NCBI GenBank assembly: GCA_934157205.1
Contig: CAKPHJ010000005.1
Location: forward strand, 1 to 64,000
DNA from: an uncultured Clostridia bacterium
GTDB lineage: Bacteria; Bacillota; Clostridia; TANB77; CAG-508
Length of the DNA: 64,000 nucleotides
Reading direction: 5' to 3'
Shown here: positions 17,174 through 27,300 of the stretch, in pieces
Position numbering within the stretch: position 1 is the first letter of the stretch
Layout of the letters: every line of letters starts with the position of its first letter
Notes under the pieces: generated by a model
Told to the model about the DNA's origin: nothing
The model's database searches: none
What the model saw: only the letters and a program-made list of their open reading frames with translations
Program-made: the position numbers and the translations under genes

Positions 17174-20100
17174 TTATAATATTTTTTTCTTAATTATAAC
17201 TATACCTACAGCTATAACTGCTAATGAAGCAATACTTATTCCAGCTATTATTACATTTTTATTTCCATTTCCACCTGTATTTGGTACCACATTAACTGGT
17301 GGAGCTTGATCATCGTCTGGTTCTCTTGTGTCTGATTTTGCTGGATCATAGTTTCCTGGTATTTCTTCATGTAATTTTCTTGGTGTATCTGAATGTATTT
17401 TTACGATTTCTACGTCATTTCCTACGCTTATTTCATCTTTATTTGCTAATAAACCTGATACACTTAATTTTACACCTGTGCTACTTGTTTGTCCTATTTG
17501 AAGTTCTTCATTTGCCAATGCTTTTGTATATAATAGAACTTTTGAGTCTAATCCAGTACTTTTATATACTTCTTCTGATACTAATTGAGAATTTTCTATT
17601 CCTGATATTCCGTTTTTTAATTCATCTTTTGTTATTTTTATCCATGTATTGTCTTGTGTTTCTATATCTAGTCCTTTATCCATATAGTCTATTATTCCTA
17701 ATGCTTTCATTTTGCTTGTTTGTTCTCCATTTATTTCTCCATATAGATAATATTCTTTTGTATTATAGTCTAATTCACTATTATTTTTTGCTTTTACTAC
17801 ATATGTTATTTTTAATACTGAACCTTGAATTAATTCGTCATCTGTTTCAATTTTAATGTTTCCTGGATTTCCATTTAAGTATGTTAAACTTCCTTTAGTT
17901 TGTCCTGCAGATGATGTATGGTCTGGGTTTTTTATACCATTTTCATCTATATCTACATTTAATAATTCTTGTCCATTTGCTAAATTTAGTTTTACATTAG
18001 AAACTTCTTTTTCTGCAATGATTTGTTGTCTAGGTCTTTCTATAATACCAAAATCAATGTTTTCAATATCATATTGTAAAGAAGAATTTAATTTAGATGC
18101 ATCTGTTTCAGTTCCTTCAGTGTTTTCAACTTCTATAGATATTTTTGGTGTACTAGAGTCCATTTTATCTGTATCATTTATTGTTGTACTGTAGTCTATA
18201 GTTTGACTATTTTGATTGTCAAGTGCTGTTCTTGTGTCATAATTATCCATTGCGTCTTGGTATCTTGTTTGGCTATCTTTTTTGTACCATTTTTCATCGT
18301 TTTGTCTGTCTTTATTAGGATAAATTGTACTTTTATATTCGTTTGCATTATAGGTACTGTCTCCCCATATATATGTTATTTTGTAATTACCTGGTACAAA
18401 GTTGCTTAATGTGTATTTACCATTTTCATCTGTTGTTGTTTCAGCAAATATTTTGCTATTATCTTCTGAATCTACTAATCTTACTGTTACATTTTTTATT
18501 CCTGGTTCACCAATATCGTATGTTCCATTTCCTTTTCTTTCTTCTCCTACTTTTGTTTCTGATGAAACACCTTTATTGTCTTCAAATACCATTCCTTCTA
18601 TTGTTCTAGTTCCTGCATTTGATAATTTAAATAATGGTGCTTTGTCTGTGTCGTCTTCTGAAGGAGTTTGTGTAGTTATATTGTAATTTCCTGGTGTTGA
18701 GTCTTTGTCAAATCCTGCATATAAGTTTTGTCCATTTTCATCACTGAAATATGTTTGAGAATTTATTTCTACAACATTATCAAGTGCTTCATTATTGTTC
18801 ATTATTTTAGAAACAGTGTTTTTGCCAATTTCAAATTTAACATATATGCTGTCATTGTCATTCATTACGCTTTGATGTTTTATAATTGTTTGAGATGGGT
18901 ATATTGTCATTTTTCTATATGTATTTCCATTTGCATTTATTTCTTCACTATTGTTCCATTTTAATTCTCCTGTTATTTCGTTTCCGTCTACTCCTGTTCC
19001 TACTTTTACAACATTATAGTCACTATCATAGTAGTCTACTATGCTTCCAACTTTTGCACTTAAACTTGTTGAATCATTTTTTACAGCTATTTTGTATATT
19101 ACATATACTTTTAATTCATCTGATCCAGTATATTCTATGTCAGATGGATATATTGGTTGTGTATAACTGTTTGTAAATTTGCTCTTAAATTCTACAGTCC
19201 ATTCAGATTGTTGTAAATCTTCTGGTTCTTTAAATCTGTCTGCATAATTATATGTGTATGTTTTTCCATTTATAGATACTTGTGATTTTAGTACATCTTT
19301 TAATATTGCTAAATCTGGTTGTTCTCTTTCTCCTAGTCCTAAATTCATATTTTTTATTTCTGCTTTTACACCATTTTCAGTTGAAATTTCCATATAATCT
19401 GCAAGTGTACAACCTGCTGTTTTTGTATCTGCTGTCATATTAAAGCTTGTAACTTTTTGTCCAGCTTCTTGTGTAGAATATTGTTTGTTTGTTTGATTTC
19501 TTAATTGTGCATTTTCTTTAGCTCTTGAAGCATTTGTTATATTTTTGCTTATATTTGGTGTTACACTTTCATATATCATTCCATTAAAAGTAAATTCTAC
19601 TTTTAATTCACTACTTTTTATTGTTTCAATTGGCACAAGTTCAAATTTGTATTCACCATTTGAATTTGTTGTTGTGTTTTTAACTTCTGTATTTCCATTT
19701 TTTAATACTACTTTTATACCTTCTATTTTATCTTCATTTTGATCATATCTATCATTTTTTTCTGATTTTTTACCAGCAATATAATCTTTCCATACAAATC
19801 CAGATATATCTGCATAACTTATTTCATTTTCCATTGTTTGAGTAATTGTTTTTCCTTCTTGTGTTACTTTTACAGTTATTGTATTTCCTATTTTGAAATA
19901 TTTATTACCACCTGTTGATATTTCAGTTATTTTGTATGTTCCTAAAGGTAAATTTGTTAGTGTTGCTTCACCATTACTGTTTGTTGTAAATGTTCTTGTT
20001 GTATTATATTTTTGGTTTATTTCACTAGTATTTGCATATGAAGGCAAGTCTAAAGATTGTGGTTCTATTTTAAATGAGAAGTTAGAAAGTTTTATATTTG

Positions 20101-23100
20101 TATTTCCTTTTACTACTTTAATAAATTTGATGTTTCCAAGTTTTATTCTGTAGTTTTCTACTGTTACAGTTGTTACATTTTCCCTTGTAATAACTGCTGT
20201 TTTTGGTGTTTTGTCAAATATATAGTTTGCATTATTATTTTCAATTTCATATACTAAATATTTGTCAGATTTTAATCCTTCTATTAAAATTTCACCATTA
20301 CTGTTTGTTACAAATATTGTTGCTTGTGATTCTGTTACATATGATATTTCACCTGTACTTGCTTGTTTTACATATTGTCCTGTTGTGCTGCTTTTTACTT
20401 TGAATTTAACTGAAGCAAGTCTTTTTGAATTATTGTCTTGGTCTACTTTAATTATTTTTAAATCTCCTATGTCTTTTTTAACATTTTCGATTGTTATGCT
20501 TGTTGTATTCCCTAATGAAACCACTGCTGTTTTTGCTGTTTTATCTAATTCATATTTTTCATTTGGATTAACTGTTTCATATATTAAATATTTTCCAGAT
20601 TTTAAGCCTTCTATTAAAATTTCACCATTTTTATCTGTTACAAATTCTGTTGCTTGTGATTCTGTTACATATGTTATTGTTCCATCACTTGCTTTATTTA
20701 CATATTTTCCTGTTGCACTTTCTTTTATTTTAAATCCTACACCAGCTAATTTTGTAGAATGATTTTCTTTATCTACTTTTATTATTTTAAGGTTTCCAAT
20801 ATCTTTTTTTGCATTTTCAATTGTTACAGTTCCTGTTGCATTTTGATATATTGTTATTACTTTTTCTATTTGTTCATTTTTATATTCTGAATTTGGATTT
20901 TTAGTTTCATAAATTGTATAATTTCCTGCTGATAATCCAGAAATATAAATTTCACCGTTTTTGTCTGTTACAAATTCTGTTGCATTTGCTTCTTCTACAT
21001 ATGTTATTGTTCCATCTCTTGCTTGTTTTACATATTTTCCTGTACTATTATTTTTTATTTTAAATCCTACATTTGCAAGTTTTATTGTATGATCATCTTT
21101 ATCTACTTTTACTATTTTTACATTTCCATCTTTTGGTTCTTCTGACTTTTTTGTATTTTCAATTGTTACTGTTGTTGTATTTCCTTTTGATATTGTTATA
21201 GATTTAGTTGTATTTTCAGATACATAGTTTTCATTTGGATTTGAGGTTTCATAAATTGTGTAATCTCCTGTTGGTAGTCCATAAACTGATATTTCACCAT
21301 TGTTATCTGTTTTAAATGTTGTTGCTTGTGATTCTGATGTTACAAATGTTATTGCTCCATTCCTTGCTTTATTTATATATCCTCTTTTATTTTCTTTTAT
21401 TTTAAAGCTTACATTTGCAAGTTTTATTGTGTGATCATCTTTATCTACTTTTATTATTTTTAAGTTTCCTTCATCTGGTTCTTCTGCTTTTTTTGTATTT
21501 TTTACTTTTATTGTTACTCCACCTGTGTATTTATTTACTGTTACAGGAGGATTTGACATTTCATTTCCTTTTGCATCTGTTACTTTTACTGTTGTTTTGC
21601 TTGTATCTACAATGTATGCTCCATTGGCTTCTTTTTTGTATACTGACAGTTCTATTGTTCCATCAAATTTTTCATAACCATCTGGTGCTGATGTTTCTTT
21701 AATTGTATATTTGTCTACTACATTCCAGTTGTCATTTGTTACTTGTTTTTTGCTTACAACACTTAAAGTACCTGTTGATGTGGATTTTTCACTTCCATCA
21801 ATTGAGAATTTTGTTGTTTTTTGTATAGAATTTCCATTTTCATCTACTTTTACTACATCTACATTATATTCTCCTGCTTTATCTTCATAATTCTTAATTT
21901 CAAGGGTAATTGTTCCTGTAAATGTATTGATTTTTAATTTTATTGAATCTTGTAATGCACTATTAGTATATGCATTTCCATTAGAGTCTACCGCTTCTAT
22001 TTTTGTATTTTCTGTGTCTATTACATAGCTATCTCCTGAACTGCTTATTTTTTTAGCTACTATTAATTTTATTTTTCCATTAAATATTGCGTAATTTTTT
22101 GGTGCCTGTGTTTCTTCTATTTCATATACATCTTTTGTACTTACATTACTTTTTGTTATTTCTTTCTCATCGACCACAGTTACATATCCGTCAACTGTTC
22201 CATAGCTTTTTCCTCCTACATTAAATTTTGCTGTATCATCTATTGTAGAGTCATTTTCATCTACCTTAACTAAATTTACACTATATTTTCCACCTGCTTC
22301 TTTCTGGTTTGGAACATATATTTTTATTTCACCTGTTTCTTCATCTACTGCTAGCAAATCATCTGCAGTATAGTTAATTGTTTGACCTTTATTCCTTGTA
22401 ATTTTTAAAGTAGTATTTGCTTTGTCTATTATATAATTTCCTTCTGAGTGTTGTTTTTTTGCTACTGTTAACTCTAATTTTCCATTAAATAACTCATATC
22501 CACTTGGTGCTTTTGTTTCAGTTATTGTATATACATCTTTCGTACTTACATTGCTAGAATTTATTTCTTTATTTTTAACTATGTTTAATTTTCCAGCTGA
22601 TGTTGTTCCACTTGTTCCTCCTTGTACATTAAATGTTGCATTACCATTTGTTATTGTGTTTAATGCGTTATCTACTTTTTCAATGCTTACATTATATTTT
22701 CCATTTGGACTTTTCTTATTCTTCCAATGGACTATAATATCTAATGCTATTCCACTGTTGTCATCAAATGTCAAATTTTCTATCCATTGCTCTGTTGAAA
22801 AATCATCATTTTCATTACATATGTCCTTTAGAGCATGTTTATTTCCATTTATTTCAATTGTTACTAAGTCTTTTAATTCTAAATACGCTTCTTTACTAAG
22901 AACAGTACCTATTGTCATTAGATTATTATATCTACTTATATTTATCCACATACTACCTTTTGTTTTTTCGTAACCTTCTGGTGCTTGTGTTTCTTGTATT
23001 TCATGATTAGCTGGATTCATAGCGTCATATGTATATCCTGCTATTCCTTTAGTTAAAACAAAAGTGTCTGCAATTCCATAATAGTTAGACATAAATTTTG

Positions 23101-24301
23101 AAGGTGATGCTATTATGTTTCCATTAAGATCTTCTTTTTGAATGGAAAATCTATATTTTTGATCTAATTTATTGTTTTTAACTTTTATTTTGATACTTCC
23201 ACTAGATTCATCTATAGTTAAATAGTCATCTCTTTGAACATTTGTTGCCTTACCATTTTGGTTTATTAATTGTACTGTTGTATTTGACCTATCTATTTGG
23301 TATTTGTTATTAACCACTTTCTTCGCTATGTCTATTTTTATTGTTTCTGCAAGTTTAGCATAACCTGTTGGTGCTTTTGTTTCTGATATATAATATGTAT
23401 CTTTTTCTGTGTTATTTATCGTTTTATTTGTCACCAATTGTGCTTTACCATTAGTTGTTTTTTTTGTTTCTCCATTTATTGCAAATTCTGCTGAAGCATT
23501 TGTTATTGTATTGCCATTTTCGTCTGTTTTTTCAAGTTCTAAATTATATACTCCATCTTCTGTTGATGGTACTTCTTTTGCACCAAATATAATTTGATTT
23601 TGCCTTTTTGGACCATATAAAAATATAAATCTTGCTCTATATGTTTTACTTCTGCTATTTGTCATAGCCTCTTGCCTTTTACTTGCCGTTCTATTCATAT
23701 CATCTTTTCCCAGCATTGTTACATTTAAACTTGAAGCTAAATTAAAGTTACTAATATTTTGTGATATTATACTTTCTATTGTTGCTTTCCATGAATTCGA
23801 ACTTACTCCTTGCTCATTATTATTTATAGATTTTATAGAAGCATATGCCATTGCTCTTAATGCATTTTTAGCGTTATCTCCATATTCCCATGCATTTCCT
23901 TTGCCATCTGCTCTATATAAGTACATTTTGTCTCCATGTATATCTATAATACTTACACACTGATATCCTCCAGTTTCTTGTGTATTTGTACTATCAATAC
24001 AGTATTCACCAACTCTGTGATATGGAGTTCCTCCAGCACATTTAACTGTGTTTTGTGTTATTAATAGGCTAGAACTAAAGTTAAAATATGTATCACTTGT
24101 TCCTTTAGTTCCATATACTGCCAGTTTTGCTAATCCACTATCATATATTTGTCCAGATTTTATCCAATAATCTACATCATTTGCAGTAGTGCTTTCTTGT
24201 ACTGCACCTATAGATTTATTTATAAGCATTGTAATAAATGTTAAGGTTACAAAAATGATTGTCAATATTTTTTTACTATGTTTTAATATTGTTTTTTTCA
24301 T
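17174..24301 (-). CDS. Giant surface protein B, Cna-B/SpaA repeats, VPNTG anchor
   Basis: This 2,375-residue protein has a signal peptide (residues 1-33) and an N-terminal thioester-like domain. Cys101 aligns with the thioester Cys of the paralogue at 31868-36118, but no equivalent Gln is visible. Five Cna-B-like modules of about 140 residues follow (about 250-950) with the E-T-x-A-P-x-G-Y isopeptide-type motif. Five further modules of about 110 residues (about 945-1490) begin G-N-L-K-I-I-K-V-D. Then come an SdrD-B-like domain (SGFVWKDYIAGKK, about 1494), more beta-sandwich domains and a second E-R-P-R-Q-Q block. It ends VVPNTGG, a hydrophobic helix and KKKIL, a sortase-type signal of the xPxTG kind. 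AAGGAGGGG precedes the ATG. The start overlaps the end of gene A by 26 nt, which suggests coupled translation. It is probably an adhesin or pilin-like shaft. Confidence 0.88.
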   Translation of the reverse strand: MKKTILKHSKKILTIIFVTLTFITMLINKSIGAVQESTTANDVDYWIKSGQIYDSGLAKLAVYGTKGTSDTYFNFSSSLLITQNTVKCAGGTPYHRVGEYCIDSTNTQETGGYQCVSIIDIHGDKMYLYRADGKGNAWEYGDNAKNALRAMAYASIKSINNNEQGVSSNSWKATIESIISQNISNFNLASSLNVTMLGKDDMNRTASKRQEAMTNSRSKTYRARFIFLYGPKRQNQIIFGAKEVPSTEDGVYNLELEKTDENGNTITNASAEFAINGETKKTTNGKAQLVTNKTINNTEKDTYYISETKAPTGYAKLAETIKIDIAKKVVNNKYQIDRSNTTVQLINQNGKATNVQRDDYLTIDESSGSIKIKVKNNKLDQKYRFSIQKEDLNGNIIASPSKFMSNYYGIADTFVLTKGIAGYTYDAMNPANHEIQETQAPEGYEKTKGSMWINISRYNNLMTIGTVLSKEAYLELKDLVTIEINGNKHALKDICNENDDFSTEQWIENLTFDDNSGIALDIIVHWKNKKSPNGKYNVSIEKVDNALNTITNGNATFNVQGGTSGTTSAGKLNIVKNKEINSSNVSTKDVYTITETKAPSGYELFNGKLELTVAKKQHSEGNYIIDKANTTLKITRNKGQTINYTADDLLAVDEETGEIKIYVPNQKEAGGKYSVNLVKVDENDSTIDDTAKFNVGGKSYGTVDGYVTVVDEKEITKSNVSTKDVYEIEETQAPKNYAIFNGKIKLIVAKKISSSGDSYVIDTENTKIEAVDSNGNAYTNSALQDSIKLKINTFTGTITLEIKNYEDKAGEYNVDVVKVDENGNSIQKTTKFSIDGSEKSTSTGTLSVVSKKQVTNDNWNVVDKYTIKETSAPDGYEKFDGTIELSVYKKEANGAYIVDTSKTTVKVTDAKGNEMSNPPVTVNKYTGGVTIKVKNTKKAEEPDEGNLKIIKVDKDDHTIKLANVSFKIKENKRGYINKARNGAITFVTSESQATTFKTDNNGEISVYGLPTGDYTIYETSNPNENYVSENTTKSITISKGNTTTVTIENTKKSEEPKDGNVKIVKVDKDDHTIKLANVGFKIKNNSTGKYVKQARDGTITYVEEANATEFVTDKNGEIYISGLSAGNYTIYETKNPNSEYKNEQIEKVITIYQNATGTVTIENAKKDIGNLKIIKVDKENHSTKLAGVGFKIKESATGKYVNKASDGTITYVTESQATEFVTDKNGEILIEGLKSGKYLIYETVNPNEKYELDKTAKTAVVSLGNTTSITIENVKKDIGDLKIIKVDQDNNSKRLASVKFKVKSSTTGQYVKQASTGEISYVTESQATIFVTNSNGEILIEGLKSDKYLVYEIENNNANYIFDKTPKTAVITRENVTTVTVENYRIKLGNIKFIKVVKGNTNIKLSNFSFKIEPQSLDLPSYANTSEINQKYNTTRTFTTNSNGEATLTNLPLGTYKITEISTGGNKYFKIGNTITVKVTQEGKTITQTMENEISYADISGFVWKDYIAGKKSEKNDRYDQNEDKIEGIKVVLKNGNTEVKNTTTNSNGEYKFELVPIETIKSSELKVEFTFNGMIYESVTPNISKNITNASRAKENAQLRNQTNKQYSTQEAGQKVTSFNMTADTKTAGCTLADYMEISTENGVKAEIKNMNLGLGEREQPDLAILKDVLKSQVSINGKTYTYNYADRFKEPEDLQQSEWTVEFKSKFTNSYTQPIYPSDIEYTGSDELKVYVIYKIAVKNDSTSLSAKVGSIVDYYDSDYNVVKVGTGVDGNEITGELKWNNSEEINANGNTYRKMTIYPSQTIIKHQSVMNDNDSIYVKFEIGKNTVSKIMNNNEALDNVVEINSQTYFSDENGQNLYAGFDKDSTPGNYNITTQTPSEDDTDKAPLFKLSNAGTRTIEGMVFEDNKGVSSETKVGEERKGNGTYDIGEPGIKNVTVRLVDSEDNSKIFAETTTDENGKYTLSNFVPGNYKITYIWGDSTYNANEYKSTIYPNKDRQNDEKWYKKDSQTRYQDAMDNYDTRTALDNQNSQTIDYSTTINDTDKMDSSTPKISIEVENTEGTETDASKLNSSLQYDIENIDFGIIERPRQQIIAEKEVSNVKLNLANGQELLNVDIDENGIKNPDHTSSAGQTKGSLTYLNGNPGNIKIETDDELIQGSVLKITYVVKAKNNSELDYNTKEYYLYGEINGEQTSKMKALGIIDYMDKGLDIETQDNTWIKITKDELKNGISGIENSQLVSEEVYKSTGLDSKVLLYTKALANEELQIGQTSSTGVKLSVSGLLANKDEISVGNDVEIVKIHSDTPRKLHEEIPGNYDPAKSDTREPDDDQAPPVNVVPNTGGNGNKNVIIAGISIASLAVIAVGIVIIKKKIL

Positions 24302-27300
24302 TTTTTCCCCTCCTTACATTTATTTTTTTTATTCCAAATATTATTAATAATAATACTGCTATTGTTAAAATTATTATTCCTATTATTATTCCAGCTCCTG
24401 TACGTATAGAAACAATAAGTTCTGCTGAGCTTATGTCATCTTCACCTGTTGCTTTGTTTCCTGGTACAGAATCTTTGTCTGCTATAGATTGCTTATTACT
24501 TGCTTTTGCTATTTCGGCTGTGTTTATAGCTGTTCCTGTACTATTTTCGTTCATGTTTTTTATAAGTGTTAATGTTAGTGTTTTGGTTTCTCCTGGATTA
24601 ATTATTTCGTTTTCTAAACTTGTGTTGTGTAAAGTGTTTCCATTATTAGTTGTATACCAGTCTTTGTTTATTTCAGTATTTATTTTGTATCCGTTTGGTA
24701 TGTAATCAACTATATCATTTGCATATCCAGCTAATTCACCTTCATTTGTTATATCTATAGAATATTCTACTAATATTGTAGAATTGTTTATTTGTTTTGA
24801 GTCTAATTCTACTTTTGCAAGTTGTGTTTTATCATATTGCATTGTTTTAGTTTGTTTTGAATTTTGTACTATAACTTTAGTAATATATTTGTCTAATTTT
24901 AAATCAAATATTTTGTTTTCTATAAATCCTGCATCTATGTTTTGTACTTCATTTTCTGAAACTTCTATTGTTTCTGTTGTAGCTATTGTGTATCCAGATA
25001 ATTCTTTAGCTATAACATCAGAATTTATTGTTTCATCTACTCCTGTTTTTTTATAGTCTGTAATTGAATATTTTTGTGTGTCATATGCAATAATGACTAC
25101 ATATTTTCCATCTTTTAGGTTATTAAATGTATATTCTCCAGTTTCATCTGTTGTTATTTTACTAATTTCATTTTCATTTTTGTCTGTTGCAATATTTCCA
25201 CTTTCTGCTTCAATTAAACTAACTTCCATTCCTTTTATTCCGTATTCAAAAGTATCTTTTTGTCCATTTTCATTTTCATCTAACCACACTTGTCCAGATA
25301 TTGAACTACTTTTTTCTTGCTCTTGATTATCACTTGGATTTTCTGTGTCTGGATTTGGATTTGGCTGTGGGTTATCTGGATTATCTGGCTTTGGATTATC
25401 TGGCTTTGGGTTGTCTGGCTTTGGGTTGTCTGGATTATCAGGTTCTGGATTTTCTACGTTTTTCATTTTGTATGTAACTTCATTTGATTTTAAATTTAAA
25501 TTATAACCTGTTATTTCTATATTATTTTTTATTTCGTTATTACCTTCTGCCTTACTTTCGTCAACCATTGTATCTATAACAAATTGAATTTCTTCATTTG
25601 ATTTTACTGTTGTTTCATAATATATATAATTTTCTTCTGGATTACTTATTATTTTTCTTTTTCCGTCTTTTATCATATATATTTGTTTTATTTCAAGAGT
25701 TTTTGGTAAATCATCTGTTATTGTTATATTAACTTCTTCATCACTTTCGTTTTTTATAGTTGCTGTATATGTAATAATATCTCCTGTTTGAACCTCTTCT
25801 GACTCTATATTTCCTTTTAAGTCTACTGTTAGATTTAATTTGTTATTATATGCTTTTTTCTTTATAACATTTGAATAATATGTTCCATTATCTACTTTTG
25901 CAACTGCATCTAATGATATTTCATGTTCACTTTCTTCAAAATTATCAACAGATAAACCTTCTAATATTTCTATAGTTTGCTGTGGATTTATTGAAAGAAT
26001 TTTAAATTTTATTTCATTATTTTCAATTCCTTCATATGAATATTCACTGCTTCCAATTAAATCTGATTCTTTAAAATTTGTGAATTCAGCAATTGGTACT
26101 TTTACTTCAACATTTTCTAAAACTTTGTCTGATAAATTTTTTACTGTTAATATATATGGAAGATATCCACCTGCTGGAATTTCTCTTTCTTCATTATATG
26201 AGCATTCCATTGTTACTTTTAAATTTGCTTGTTTTATAGGATTAGATAATGTTGTATATGTTTGTGCATTCATATTTTCTGCTTCTAGTACCAAAGTTCC
26301 TGTAGTATTTTCATTTACCGCTTCTTTTGCAGAAAATTGATATTCGAATGATACACTTTCTCCTTTTTTTAATGTTTCTTTAGTAAATTCTTTTTTATCT
26401 ATTTTTTCGTCTTCAATTATTCTTGTAGATTCCATATCATAACCTGTTAATGTATTTTGCTGTATTGTTACTACATTGTTATAAAATATTGCATTTTCTT
26501 GTTTTGCAGTTACTTTTAAATTATTTATATCTGAGCCTGTATTATTTGTTAATGTAACAATTTCTTTAACAGCCTGTCCTTCATTTATGCTTTCTCCATC
26601 TACTAAAGTTTTTCTTCCTGATACAGCATTTACTGATATTTCTCCAAAGTCTGTTACAATGTTTTGTTTTAAAGAACTTCCTTCTTCACTATTTAAATTT
26701 GTAGCTAAAAATGTAGCATAATCTTTGCTTACACTATTATTTTTATCATTGTATTTTATATTAACTGTTTCATAAGCACTTTCATTATATCCTAGGTTTT
26801 CTGGTACATTTAGTTCATATGATACTACTGCAGTTTCTTTTGGATTTAAACTTTCATTTTCAAGTTCTATTTTATATGATTTTATATTTTTAAAATTTTC
26901 TATGTTTTCAGTCCAATTTGCTTGATTTTCTTCTGTATTTTCTTGTTCTGAATAATATATTTTTGCATTTTTTCCTTCAACATTTATATTTTTTAATTTA
27001 GATACAAATGTGCTTTTTAAATTTTCTCCATTTACATTTTCTTCTGTTGTTGGTATTTTTCCTACTATGCTTATTCCACTTATTGTATCTTCTGTATTGT
27101 TTACTATACTTCTTTCTATTTTTATATTTTTTTGTTTTGTATTTATATCCAATTTTCCGTTTAAATTTTCATTTGTTGTAGATTCTAGTACAGTGCCTTC
27201 ATTATTATAATTATTTACTTTACTATAAACTAAAACTCCATTTTTAGATATTAAATCTAGACTTGTTTTTGTTTCATAATATTTTTCATTGCCATTATCA

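Noticed and set aside
18203..22973. Many plus-strand hydrophobic open frames opposite the surface-protein genes
   Set aside because: They are antisense shadows of Thr/Glu/Lys-rich repeats, lack ribosome binding sites and have Leu/Phe-rich composition with no family similarity.
25378..25437. CRISPR-like array
   Set aside because: Units are 15 bp with no spacers, lie within a coding frame and encode a repeating pentapeptide.
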